Translations under genes and position numbers: made by a program
Source: Zeugodacus cucurbitae
Taxonomy: Eukaryota > Arthropoda > Insecta > Diptera > Tephritidae
DNA: 64,000 bases
NCBI RefSeq assembly: GCF_028554725.1
Contig: NC_071668.1
Span: 55,099,732 to 55,163,731 of the forward strand
Direction of reading: 5' to 3'
The notes under the pieces: model-generated
Databases searched by the model: none
The model's input: the letters and a program-made list of their open reading frames with translations, nothing else
What the model was told of the DNA's origin: nothing
Shown: positions 35,116 through 46,086 of the stretch, piece after piece
Numbering within the stretch: position 1 is the first letter of the stretch
Layout of the letters: each line of letters starts with the position of its first letter

Positions 35116-37130
35116 GGATTATTTATTAAACATATTGTACTATTTAATAAGACTAAAAAGATTTTTCAAATTTTGAGATTTTTAAACCCTCCTAACCCCC
35201 CAAGGAAGTACTGTTCCCTTAAGTATATCAAAACTCTAGTATACTATTCTCAAGAAACATTTACATAATTTCTGTTTCAAAACAATGTGTGTTTCATCTA
35301 GAATCTGTGCTAAAATTCCAAAAGCTTCAACTTCTTGAGCCTTACGAAACAAAAAAATCTAGTTTTGGTTTCAAAATACAAAGACTTGATTCAATTATTT
35401 ATTTTTTAAATATTATCTTTATTTTCAAGTACGTGCCTCTATTTTTATCGCCACTCCCCACCTGCGCGTTTTACGTAATCAAGCGTGGTCTTTCGTAGTA
35501 AAATTTGCTGACTGCACTCATTGCGAAATGCTGTCTCGTGTTTGTACACTATAATTCTTGATCAGGTTTCTGCTGCAGCCAGCTGCTTTACCGTGTTTAT
35601 GTTACAATTTCGTAATCCATTGTCGCGCACACCTGTCCGACCGCTATGCGCGCTGTCTGACAATCCAATAAAAGCAGTGGCTGGCCACCGCCGCGCACGC
35701 CGCACCGCGACGCTCATTTTATTTATTTAGGTGAGTTTTTCTCACTACGGCAATTTGTTATTCTTACTAGCTTTTGTTGTATTTGTTTCACTTTTTTGTT
35801 GTTGTTTTTAATTTTTTTTTTGTTTTGTCTGCAATGCAAACACGTTACGCGCTCACAATTCGCAAAGCTAGTGATTTAGCTGTCCCATAGCTATTTGTTT
35901 ATTTATTTATCTAAAAAACATTTGTGTGTGTGTGCATGCGCTCGTTTCGCTAATGCAAACGTTTATCATGTTATTTACAGCACTGTAATGTTTACATTAT
36001 AACATGAAACTACAACAACAACGCTGGTATTCATTGGCATATTGTATGTACATGTATCAGGTAAGAAACAGCATGAATAACAGTAAAAATTAAGAAAATA
36101 AATAAAAATGCGCTCACATAACCTCACTCCAGTACACCCGTTAAGTAGTTGAGTAACCGGTTTTCACTGCATTATTTATTTACTTATTTGGCTGTGGCTC
36201 ATTCATTACGCTCAGCACACTGGCTATCGCTGGCGAGTAGCCAAAGCAAAGCCACACCATAAATATAAATGTATAAATATCGTGTGTTCTAGCTTTGCTT
36301 CGATGGGAAAATCTGCGTTTCGTGTTTCGCGTGCTCGGCAGCTGAGAAAATATTCACACGATCGCCCAAACACCCGCTTGGCGTTAAACTGTAAACATTG
36401 ATCTGGTTTCGAGTTGCAAATTGTCGTTAATTAAAGTACCGAGTATATACGAGTATATTAAATACTACCATGATTTTACTCGTTTGTTATTAGTGTAATT
36501 AAGCGGTGAACGTGTGGGCATTTAATGAAATTTGCAGCGTAAAATGTGTAAACTGAGGCCATGGCAGTGCTGCGGTGTCAATTATAAGAGGAGTGATTCA
36601 TCAGCAGGTGTTTTACTATGACACACAGTTGTTGAAAAATTATAACTAACGAATATGATATATGGCTAAAATCAATAACCGTCAAGCTGCATCAAGCTTT
36701 AGATAGTGGCGAATCGAACACATCACAACAGGCTATTAGTAATGCAATGCATATTTGAGACATTTCATAGTGTCATTTTTCACAGTTTTACATAATTTTT
36801 CATTTGAGCTATTCACAGTAGTAAAGTTCCAGCTGCCAACTCTGCGCGTCCACCAGTTCCTTCTTCTAACTGCTTTAAATTTAAACCGACTTCGAATTTT
36901 AAAAGATCACTTTACTTCCAGACATGTTAAAAAACAATTTGTGATAAAACAATGAAAAATCAAATTTTCCAGTCCATAACATGGTTTGACCCCTTAAGGG
37001 GTTAGGTTGGTTTGATAAATTCCATTTTTTTTTTGTTTTTTTGACTTTTTTAATAATAAGAGTATGTTTAAAATATTCTCCTAAAATTTCAAATCGATCC
37101 GAATAATTTTTGATTTTGATATATATATAT
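35116..37130. other. TE-poor stretch; possible untranslated exon near 35.5-35.7 kb
   Basis: 35620-35720 is markedly GC-rich with many CGCGC/GCCGC runs and ends at TTTATTTAG|GTGAGT (35729-35736), a consensus splice donor on the plus strand. A 69-codon frame (35521-35730) covers it but is not recognised. 35800-36600 holds TTG/ATTT runs. 36989-37002 is a 14-base perfect palindrome, ACCCCTTAAGGGGT. No gene is proven. Confidence 0.4.
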
Positions 37131-37460
37131 TTGGCGTAGGAACCGCTTTAAGCGATTATAGCCGAATCCACCAGAGCGCGCCACGCATTCCTCCGTTTTG
37201 CTTTTTGGCGCCAACTGGAAACACCAAGTGAAGCCAGGTCACTTTTCACTTCTTCTTCCGCGGCTTCCTCCAGCGGGTACTGCATCGAATACTTTCAGAG
37301 CTGGAGTGTTTTCTTCCATCCGTACAACATGCCCTAGCCAGAGTGGCCGCTGTCTTTTTATTCGCTGAACTATGTCAATGTCGTCGTATAAATCGTACAG
37401 CTCATCGTTCCATCGTCTGCGGTATTCGCCGTTGCCAATGTTCAGAGGACCATAAATCTT
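37131..37460 (-). mobile_element. LINE C-terminal fragment
   Basis: On the minus strand this matches the 3' end of the 21-22 kb copy: GxxRRRWNDELYDLYDDIDIV, then RIKRQRPLWLG-like, then the HVVRMEENTPALKVFDAV region and an ARRRDAWRALVDSAIIA-like end near 37140. It stops abruptly at the AAGATTTATGG point equivalent to KIYGP. Confidence 0.7.
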
Positions 37461-37550
37461 TTAAATAAATCTAAATGTTCATAACAAGACCTTCTTTTTT
37501 TTGCGACGTCAAGAGAGATGAGTTACCAAATGGCTGAGTTTTCGTAAATG

Positions 37551-38837
37551 TACTCTCGCAACTCTCTTGCTAAGAGAGTATAACAAAACTTCACATAACG
37601 GTTGTTTGTAAAACCCAAAACTAAACGAGTTAGATATAGGGTTATACATAATGTATCAAAATGGTCAGGGTGACGAGACGAGTTGAAATCCGAATGTCTG
37701 TCTGTCCGTCTGTAAGGAAAACCATCAGAAGCCTTAAATTTCATTATAAGGTATAGATGGGCTCCACCCAAATTGGTTTACAAAATTTCGCTGAAATCGG
37801 ACCATAGGTTTTTAAGGCCCCATATATCGAACACGAGGACCTCGGTTCTTCTAACCTAATATTAAGTTTTCCAACTTTCAATGGACTTTATACATTATAT
37901 ATGACGAATATGTGGGCCAAATTAGAATGGGGCTGCCACATTATTAACATAGTATTTGTGCAAAGTTCTGCACCGATATCTTCACTAGTGCTTACTTTAT
38001 ATATTGTAATGTAAACGATTCCGATCCACTTCAAAGTTCTGGTATATAGGAAGTAGGCGTGGTTGTGAACCGATTTGGCCTATTTTCACAACATATTATT
38101 GGGATGTAAGGAAACTATTACAAACCAAGTTTCATTGAAATCGGTGGACGCCACGCCCTTTTTCCATTTTGTAAAAAGATCTGAGTGCAGTTCTCATCTG
38201 CCATTTCTTATGTGAAATTTAGTGTTCCTGACGTTTTTCGCTAGTGATTTAACCCTCTTTTAGTAATTTTCAACCTAACTTTTGTATGGGAGGTGGGCGT
38301 GGTTATGATCCGATTTCTTTCATTTTTGGACTGTATTAGGAAGTGGCTAAAAAAAACGACTGCAGAAAGTTTGGTTTATATAGCTCTATTGGTTTGCGAG
38401 ATATGTACAAAAAACTTAGCAGGGGGCGGGGCCATGCCCACTTTCCCAAAAAAATTACATCCAAATATGCCCCTTTATAGTGCGATCCTTCGTGCCAAAT
38501 TTTATTTCCATAGCTTTATTTTTGGCTTAGTTATGGCACTTTATGTGCTTTCGGTTTTCGCCATTTTGTGGGCGTGGCAGTGGTCCGATTTTGCTCATTT
38601 TCGAAAGCAACCTTCCTATGGTGCCAAGAAATAAGTGTGCCAAGTTTCATCAAGATATCTTAATTTTTACTTAAGTTACAGCTTGCACAGACGGACAGAC
38701 AGACATTCGGATTTGAACTCCACTCTTCACCCTGATCTAACCCTATATCTAACTCGTTTAGTTTTGGGTGTTACAAACAACCGTTATGTGAACAAAACTA
38801 TAATACTCTCTTTAGCAACATTTGTTGCGAGAGTATA
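37551..38837. mobile_element. Foldback/TIR-type repeat, head-to-head inverted dimer
   Basis: 37551-37921 is an inverted, internally shortened copy, read on the minus strand. 37922-38837 is a plus-strand copy missing its head. The two meet at 37921/37922. The outer arms 37551-37710 and 38688-38836 are complementary over about 150 bases: TACTCTCGCAA...CAAACAACCG-inverse...CAGACGGAC, against the same text in reverse, ending TTGCGAGAGTATA. The body shares long near-identical runs with 29790-30830. Both CAAGTAAGG heads are lost. Non-coding: a 113-codon plus frame (38293-38634) varies at amino-acid positions relative to copy 1. Confidence 0.8.
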
Positions 38838-39604
38838 AAAATACATAGTGAAACCATGAAGGTCAATGTATGATATTTTCGTATTACCACAATTTCAATT
38901 AACTTTTTCGAGGAATCGAGTTATAAGAAACGGATGGACGGAAGAATATTTGTTATTATAATTATGGTGACCCACTGCAGAGACAGCGTGATGGGATGTT
39001 GTTGCGTAACACAATTTCGTTATACATACATATATATGTGGTTAGTCGATTATACTTACTTCCGCCCCTCTGTAGAAATTTCAAATTAAACATATACATA
39101 ACAGTTTCAGAGTTATGACATCCACGATAAAAAATGTTGATACGGTGCCTAGCCTTCCTTTATTATTAAGTTTCTATTTATTGACACAGTATTTATGTGT
39201 ATGAAAGATTATTTCCATATAATAATAATTGTAAATTTATGTATATATTTATACATATGTAATTATATAATAACACATTGCAATTGCTTTATCGCCGTCT
39301 TTAAAAAATACGGAAGTATTTCATACAGTGAACGATAAAAATGTAAGTACGAACCATATTTTTGAAAGTTTGAGGTCTTTCTGTTATAGTAAACCGGTAA
39401 AATTGGTTTCCATGACACCTAAAACCAATAAAATTTCCGATTTGAACATCAAACCAATAATATCCGAATTCATGACATTAACCAGATTATTTTATCGGTT
39501 TGAATTCTGATTCCGACAACCATCAGATTCCACAACAACCCCGTATAATTTGAGTACAAATATAAGGAGATATTCACAAAAAAATAAAAAAATTCATTGA
39601 CATA
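38838..39604. other. No gene seen
   Basis: AT-rich with TATG/ATAT microsatellite text (39020-39050, 39200-39270). No domain recognised. Confidence 0.5.
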
Positions 39605-40062
39605 ATATGTAAACAAGAAGGCCTTGGTTGAACTGGGCAAGCCCTGGTCAGTCACTCGTACTTACGCAGTCTCCAGATTCTTCTTACCTAAGGAGAATCG
39701 CAGAAGGTCTGCCGAGCTATTCGCCCTCAGAAAAGTTTACCTCATCTAGTCGTAGGAGTTCTAACTGGTCATTGTCCCATCAGGATCCACGCTGAAATGT
39801 TAAAAATCTCACCGGTTGGCAGCTGTAGAAAATGACTGGAGGAGGACTAGATAGAATCATCTCATCACTTTCTTCTGGAATGGCCCGCATTGAGATCAAT
39901 AAAAAATTTTTCGGATCTCACTTTTTCGAACAACCGCGCTAAATAGCGGATATGTTAGCGAAAAACCTTTGCAGATTTGTTGTAGGCTTTGTCGTATCTT
40001 CTAGTACCTACGTGTGTTCCCCTCTAGGAAACATCCATACAACCTAACCTAAGCTAACCTAA
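39605..40062 (+). mobile_element. LINE 3' remnant (same family as 59.0-59.45 kb)
   Basis: Parallel to 58990-59450 across most of its length: a GAACTGGGCAAGC block, ENRRRSAELF, then LRKVYLI, then a VIVPSGS-equivalent of GHCPIG, then SSHHFLLEW-like text at about 39865-39885. It continues as FFEQPR-equivalent text at about 39925-39945 and ends in AACCTAACCTAAGC (40041-40054). Stops and frameshifts throughout. Confidence 0.7.
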
Positions 40063-41438
40063 ACTCCAAAACTCGAAAAATATTGTGATATTTGGAGATA
40101 GACTCAGGTAAAGTTTTTTTTATCTACGATTGCTTGTCGGCGACTTGACTCATTATATTATAGATACATTTAGGGGTGTATGTTCTTTTGGTACAGAATA
40201 ATCTTCTAGTAAAAGTTTGTTATGAACAAAATGTAGATACACAATAGAGGAATAATTCACCGGAAATAAGAAACCATAATATATTTGAGATATTTCGCAG
40301 AATATATTTGAATGTATATATAACGGTACGCTTGTATGCTCTAACCTTACTCGTGGTATATACGATATGTATGTGTGTATATATTTTTATTGTCACGTTT
40401 GCGAAAAACCACTCGCTTCCATTCTGAATGTTATAATAAATATATTATCGTACAATATGTATGTACATACATATATATTTATATAAATATCATTCATTAT
40501 ATACTCATGTTAAATTATTTGCAAAAAATCCGTAAAATCTAAGTTGTTATTAGCACTTCACTGTTATTTGATACAATTGTTCCGTTATACAAAAAAAAAA
40601 TTAATTAATTAATTGCAGAAATCCATACACTTTCGTATGTAGATATGTATGTACATATGTTTGTCCGAGTACAGAATAATGTGCATAATTGAAATGTTAT
40701 TAGATTTTTGCCATGGACATAGAAATTTGCTTTTTATGGCTAAAATTTAATGTATCGGAAAATTACAATACAAGTTGGAGTAAATTGAATTGAGGCAAAT
40801 AAAAGTTTAATGCACAACTAAAAGCGCGAATGACGAAGACTACACATATATACGAGTATACATTCACATCTACATACATAAGTATGAATTTATATATAAT
40901 CATATACATACATATGTATGAATTACTTTTTCATGAACCCAAGGAGAAGCTAATTAGGCACAGATCTCAAAGAGAGGAACTGGCCTTTTGCTTGTAAATA
41001 CCAAAAAAATGGAGTTTTAGAGTAATAATATGCAAAGGTGCTCTTAACACTCTTAATATATATGTACACATGTATATTTACTGAAAAAATATGAAAACAT
41101 ATAGCGCATAGTAAATATAAAGTTACTAATTAGACATATAATAATTACACAAGACCAGCTTGTTTTCATGACTTAATAACCTTGAAACATACATACAAAC
41201 ATACAATAATTTCCATAGTTCAAGCCATGAAAATGTAAGTAATTACGAGGCAATGCCAAATCCAACCAAGCAAATCATGGCAATGTAGTAACTGCTTTAT
41301 AATAAAAATAAGCAAATTGACTTACTACAACAAAAAATTAAGAAATCTGTAGTTGATTGCAATTAAAATCGTAATTACTAATGTGAATGTACGAGGCTTG
41401 TAAGTCGATACCGTTAGATCTCAATGTACAAAACAACA
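40063..41438. other. No gene seen; TACATATGTA microsatellite text
   Basis: AT-rich, with repeated TATGTATGTACATACATA-type low-complexity runs (40455-40480, 40640-40660, 40890-40920). No open frame of note. Confidence 0.55.
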
Positions 41439-41440
41439 TA

Positions 41441-41640
41441 TCATTATTAGATTATTAAAGCAAATAAGTTATTGATAATCATTACAATTATTAGTAATCA
41501 TTACAATTATTGGTAATCACTACAATGACTCGTACATATATATCATTATTAGATTATTAAAGAAAATACAGAAATTATTGATAATCATTACAATTATTGG
41601 TAATTATTACAATTACTGGTAATCATTTCATTTAACCATT
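41441..41640 (+). repeat. 102-bp tandem duplication, TAATCATTACAATTA-rich
   Basis: TCATTATTAGATTATTAAAG starts units at 41441 and 41543. Inside each unit, GATAATCATTACAATTATT and related copies (TAGTAATCATTAC, TGGTAATCACTAC, TGGTAATTATTAC) recur every 16-17 bases. Confidence 0.9.
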
Positions 41641-43535
41641 ATTCCTCTCGAATTAGCAATTTTCTGCACTTTAATATGTAATCCATTTAAATATTGTAAA
41701 TACCCATAAAGTATTCAAACGTACATATGTATTTATATTTTTATATTCATATAATTGCGAATTTTTGACGTTTACCGATTTGCGGATCATAAGAAATGTG
41801 TTTCAAAGAAATCTTATAGGATCCGACGAAATTGTAAGCGATTTTTTAAACTAATCAATATTGAACGAGTTTACAAACGTGACGACTCTTTGTCTTGCGA
41901 TTTCCTTAATCTAATCTAAAACTTCAGACATAATTCCAAGATCTTGACCATATACTCTTAATCACATAACTATCTTTGTTAGAAATGCGTGCCTGAGGTT
42001 GTAATGTATCATTAGGATGTTGAGTTCAATGTATTGGGTAGTGAAGTGAGTGAGTATATATGAAGAAAGTATTTATATAATATTTTCCATTATGTGAAGC
42101 GAGTGATCTAATGTTCAAGAGAGAGGGAGATAGTTGTACAAGTCACCTAATCTCATTGATATAGTTCAGAGACTACTCTACCGGCATCGATTCGTTTACA
42201 GACTCTGAAGCAGACTTCAAACAACCGAAAGTTATTCTACAGTTTTCGGACAAAAATGGCCAATTTTTAATTTTTGGTGCTTTTGAATAATTCGGATATT
42301 TCCTAATAATTTGGATATTTCCTAATTTGATAATTATAAACTTAGCAAGTATTCTTTGGCCGTTTGAACATAATAGGATATGACTATCAATATCCTCTTT
42401 ATCTTTTAATCCGATATTAGTAGAATATACCGTGTTTTAAGCCTTTTATGTATATATTAGATGGTGAAATGGATGAACGAATAAATATTTTTGGTAATTA
42501 TATCAACATTCAATATTTACAGAACACATATAATTGAGTACATAAATAAATGTATGTTTGAATGTAGTATTTTATTTTGTTTTGACCCTATTCATGTGCA
42601 TTCACTCAGTTAATTTTCATGTCCAACAGTAAATTGTCGAACGTGTGTAATTACTAATGCATTCGCGTGGTAATTACATACATGATTACTGTGCACAATA
42701 CTTGGAACAACAAATGCGCGTTAATTTTGTAATTAAAGTTTACAACATGCGGCACGTACATACCATACATATATTTAATAGACATAAATATTGTATTAGT
42801 AGTGGGTTAGTAGTGTACATCACTTACGAATTAGTTTAAGAAGTATATAAATTAGGTCTTTAAAGTACATTTACATAATTGAAATGTAAACAAATACACT
42901 CAAATTCAGGGCAAGTACTTGGTGAAGCACTAGTTTTAAACTGCTCAAAGGCTCTTAAAAATCACGATATAGTTATAGTAAACCAACCGGAAATAGCGAT
43001 AACGTAATCCAATTTGCTTTTATATGTATTTATCGGAGTGTAATCATTGGACTAAAAAAATAATTTTAGAACTTTAATGACACCAAATTACGATAATTTA
43101 TTTACCAAATGTTAGTTTAATGGCCACAATGGCTATAAAAAATACGTCGGAATATATGCGCCCATAATCATGCGGTGAAAGTTCGATGACCGTGGTTGAA
43201 TGGAATTTTTTATGTTCCAAAAGAAAAAAAAACTAAATTGATAATAAATAATGGATGACATAAAAGCGATGTGTGCATAGTTTAAATTGGATAATCTACA
43301 AAAAGGGAAGCAAACTCATCAGTGATGGCACTTTTTCACACGCACTTTTCTATATGTTTTTATGTATGAATGTTTAAATCGTTATATGCATCTAAATAAA
43401 TAAGTTTATATAGTATTTATGAAAACATTATTACACATAAATTATTAAAGCACAACGCACGTTAAGCGCAGTAAGCAAAAAGGTCAAACATATTTATAAA
43501 TACCAAAATAATCAAAAATATTCCGAGATAATGAA
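41641..43535. other. No gene seen
   Basis: AT-rich, no recognisable transposon or domain. A 60-codon plus frame (42657-42839) has no family. Confidence 0.5.
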
Positions 43536-43539
43536 AATA

Positions 43540-43640
43540 AGAAATTTTTATTACATTTGATTACTTTTGGTCATTTTTTATTACTATTTGATTACTTTTG
43601 TTTATTTTTTATTACTTTTGATTACTCTTGATTACATTAA
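43540..43640 (+). repeat. Tandem TTTGATTACTTTTG-type repeat
   Basis: Three diverged units of about 29-31 bases, each TTTTTTATTAC(x)TTTGATTACTTTTG. They share the GATTAC/TAATCA theme with the arrays at 41441-41640 and 43875-44150. Confidence 0.75.
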
Positions 43641-43869
43641 TATAAATATGATTATAGATCAGTATATTTGAATTTTTTTTTAAATAAAAATAAAAATTTG
43701 CCTAATTAATTTTTTTAAAGAAATGCCATACAAAAGAAATATGGATAAAAATTAAAAGTAAACAACAATTAATAAATAAAATATTAAATGAATATGTATG
43801 TTCTTATTGAAAATTGAAGATGTTACTTCAATAATCTTAGTACTTATCAATACCAATATTTATTATCTT

Positions 43870-44160
43870 TTAAGCTTATGAGTAATCATTACATTTTATA
43901 ATAATTATTTAGAAATGCCAACAATTCCACGAAAAATATTTGGTGAGTATTTAAAATATATTAATCATTATTTGGAAATGCAGTAAATTCCATGAAAAAT
44001 ACTTCGTGAGTAGTCATTACAATTGGAAATCTTAGTTAAAAGTTTTGTAATTTTAGGAAAAATACGCTTTTGGGTAATCATTACAATTAGTAATCATTAA
44101 CATTCTTCTCTAAAAACAAATATTTTTTTATTAGTAATCATTACACTGAAAATTTAATAA
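43870..44160 (+). repeat. Diverged repeats anchored by GTAATCATTACA
   Basis: GTAATCATTACA-type anchors at about 43881, 44011, 44071, 44089 and 44134 separate blocks with AAATGCC(x)ACAATTCCACGAAAAATA (43912), AAATGCAGTAAATTCCATG (43974) and GGAAAAATACGCTTTTGG (44057). Confidence 0.7.
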
Positions 44161-44289
44161 CTAATATATATCTAATCTAATATCTAATTATTATACGTTC
44201 ATAATATAGAAATTCAAAAAAGGAATTAAAAGTATTCAAATAATAAAAAAGTAATATTATATATTATATGTCTAAGTAGATATATGAAA

Positions 44290-44415
44290 AGTATGTTAGG
44301 TTAGGTCTCACTTAGACAGCTCGCCAAGACACTTATGATTCGAAAGAGCACTTGGGCTCTATTACAAAGTTCTTAGCTCGGCTAATCTCGATTCCAGTCA
44401 CTGCGCTGGTTTCGA
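44290..44415 (-). mobile_element. Possible LINE 3' UTR tail
   Basis: Begins GTATGTTAGGTTAGG and continues with C/T-balanced text (CTCGCCAAGACACTTATG, GCACTTGGGCTC) unlike the AT-rich flanks. The GTTAGGTTAGG start is the reverse complement of the CCTAACCTAAC tails of the Jockey-like copies, so this may be a minus-strand tail. No coding part. Confidence 0.3.
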
Positions 44416-44776
44416 CGAATATGTTAAAAGTATGTCCGCAATAATTTTTAAAACCAATATCAAAACAAATAAATAACAGTTAATTATAGCATTTATTAGT
44501 CATTACTTTTTAAGGAGTTTTTTAATTTATTTCAATGCAATGAATCATTATTCAACAACTCTACCGTGTTTTCCCTACATTGCTTCAAAATAATGTATGT
44601 ATATTCCTTTTAAATATTTAAATACCTATTCTCATAGCTCAAGATCGAAATATTTATATAGTCTGGTTAGACCGGTAAGTTAGCCAGCAGCCTGGTACTG
44701 ACTAAATTTTACTACAAATTGACTATTGACTTGTTCTCCAGTTACTTTAGATAACTCTTCTAAACAATTCAAAATA

Positions 44777-44800
44777 ACGGGTGATTTTTTTGAGGTTAGG
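44777..44800 (+). repeat. Left terminal inverted repeat of the rosa mariner
   Basis: ACGGGTGATTTTTTTGAGG, continuing TTAGG; pairs with 46061-46084 with 13 of the first 14 positions alike. Confidence 0.8.
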
Positions 44801-44889
44801 ATTTTCATGCATTAGTATTTGACAGATCACGTGGGATTTCAGACATGGTGTCAAAGAGAAAGATGCTCAGTATGCTTTGACATTTCATC

Positions 44890-45975
44890 ATGAATAGACT
44901 TACTAACGAGCAACGCTTGCAAATTATTGAATTTTATTACCAAAATCAGTGTTCGGTTCGAAATGTGTTTCGCGCTTTACGTCCGATTTATGGTCTACAT
45001 AATCGACCAAGTGAGCAAACAATTAATGCGATTGTGACCAAGTTTCGCACTCAGTTTACTTTATTGGACATTAAACCAACCACACGAATGCGTACAGTGC
45101 GTACAGAAGAGAATATTGCGTCTGTTTCTGAGAGTGTGGCTGAAGACCGTGAAATGTCGATTCGTCGCCGTTCGCAGCAATTGGGTTTGTGTTATTCGAC
45201 CACATGGAAGATTTTACGCAAAGATCTTGGTGTAAAACCGTATAAAATACAGCTCGTGCAAGAACTGAAGCCGAACGATCTGCCACAACGTCGAATTTTC
45301 AGTGAATGGGCCCTAGAAAAGTTGGCAGAAAATCCGCTTTTTTATCGACAAATTTTGTTCAGCGATGAGGCTCATTTCTGGTTGAATGGCTACGTAAATA
45401 AGCAAAATTGCCGCATTTGGGGTGAAGAGCAACCAGAAGCCGTTCAAGAACTGCCCATGCATCCCGAAAAATGCACTGTTTGGTGTGGTTTGTACGCTGG
45501 TGGAATCATTGGACCGTATTTTTTCAAAGATGCTGTTGGACGCAACGTTACGGTGAATGGCGATCGCTATCGTTCGATGCTAACAAACTTTTTGTTGCCA
45601 AAAATGGAAGAACTGAACTTGGTTGACATGTGGTTTCAACAAGATGGCGCTACATGCCACACAGCTCGCGATTCTATGGCCATTTTGAGGGAAAACTTCG
45701 GAGAACAATTCATCTCAAGAAATGGACCCGTAAGTTGGCCACCAAGATCATGCGATTTAACGCCTTTAGACTATTTTTTGTGGGGCTACGTCAAGTCTAA
45801 AGTCTACAGAAATAAGCCAGCAACTATTCCAGCTTTGGAAGACAACATTTCCGAAGAAATTCGGGCTATTCCGGCCGAAATGCTCGAAAAAGTTGCCCAA
45901 AATTGGACTTTCCGAATGGACCACCTAAGACGCAGCCGCGGTCAACATTTAAATGAAATTATCTTCAAAAAGTAA
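44890..45975 (+). CDS. Rosa-family mariner transposase, DD41D
   Basis: 361 residues. This enzyme cuts the element out and reinserts it at TA sites; it acts in the nucleus on the element's own ends. Residues about 1-60 (MNRLTNEQRLQIIEFYYQNQ onward) form a helix-turn-helix of the type annotated as DUF4817. Residues 70-120 contain a second HTH (IRRRSQQLGLCYSTTWKILR). The DDE/D domain spans about 140-345. Catalytic residues are D159 (ILFSDEAHF), D252 (WFQQDGATCH) and D294 (DLTPLDYFLWGYVKSKVY). D252 and D294 are separated by 41 residues, hence DD41D. The C-terminus reads ENWTFRMDHLRRSRGQHLNE. ATG at 44890 is chosen because the homologous HTH starts right after it and no in-frame start lies upstream within the element. 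There is no frameshift or stop, and length is normal for mariners. All three catalytic Asp are present, so the enzyme could be active, though that is inference. It has no introns. Confidence 0.95.
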   Translation: MNRLTNEQRLQIIEFYYQNQCSVRNVFRALRPIYGLHNRPSEQTINAIVTKFRTQFTLLDIKPTTRMRTVRTEENIASVSESVAEDREMSIRRRSQQLGLCYSTTWKILRKDLGVKPYKIQLVQELKPNDLPQRRIFSEWALEKLAENPLFYRQILFSDEAHFWLNGYVNKQNCRIWGEEQPEAVQELPMHPEKCTVWCGLYAGGIIGPYFFKDAVGRNVTVNGDRYRSMLTNFLLPKMEELNLVDMWFQQDGATCHTARDSMAILRENFGEQFISRNGPVSWPPRSCDLTPLDYFLWGYVKSKVYRNKPATIPALEDNISEEIRAIPAEMLEKVAQNWTFRMDHLRRSRGQHLNEIIFKK

Positions 45976-46060
45976 ATGTCATGAACCAATCTAACGTTTC
46001 AAATAAAGAACCGATGAGATTTTGCAAATTTTATGCGTTTTTTTTTTTTTAAAAAAGTTA

Positions 46061-46084
46061 TCAAGCTCTTAAAAAATCACCCTT
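46061..46084 (-). repeat. Right terminal inverted repeat of the rosa mariner
   Basis: Read inward from 46084 on the minus strand: AAGGGTGATTTTTTAAGAG, continuing CTTGA. Followed outside by TA (46085-46086). Confidence 0.8.
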
Positions 46085-46086
46085 TA

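Larger units (their letters stand above)
44777..46084 (+). mobile_element. Intact rosa-type (DD41D) mariner element
   Basis: Complete 1308-bp element flanked by the target TA on both sides (44775-44776 and 46085-46086). The ends read ACGGGTGATTTTTT (left, 44777) and, from the right end inward, AAGGGTGATTTTTT, with partial similarity continuing for about ten more bases (GAGxTT). It carries an uninterrupted transposase gene at 44890-45975 and an AATAAA at 46002-46007 just after the stop. The combination of matching ends, TA duplication and open gene points to recent insertion. Families with catalytic spacing D,D41D were described from tephritid flies (rosa), as I recall. Confidence 0.92.

Noticed and set aside
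36989..37002. Palindrome ACCCCTTAAGGGGT as a transcription terminator or binding site
   Set aside because: It sits just before a LINE scrap and a T run, and no transcript is seen to end there; no support beyond the palindrome.
41441..41640. Regularly spaced short repeats, CRISPR-like
   Set aside because: Units are AT-rich, head-to-tail and imperfect, with no unique spacers, in a fly genome.
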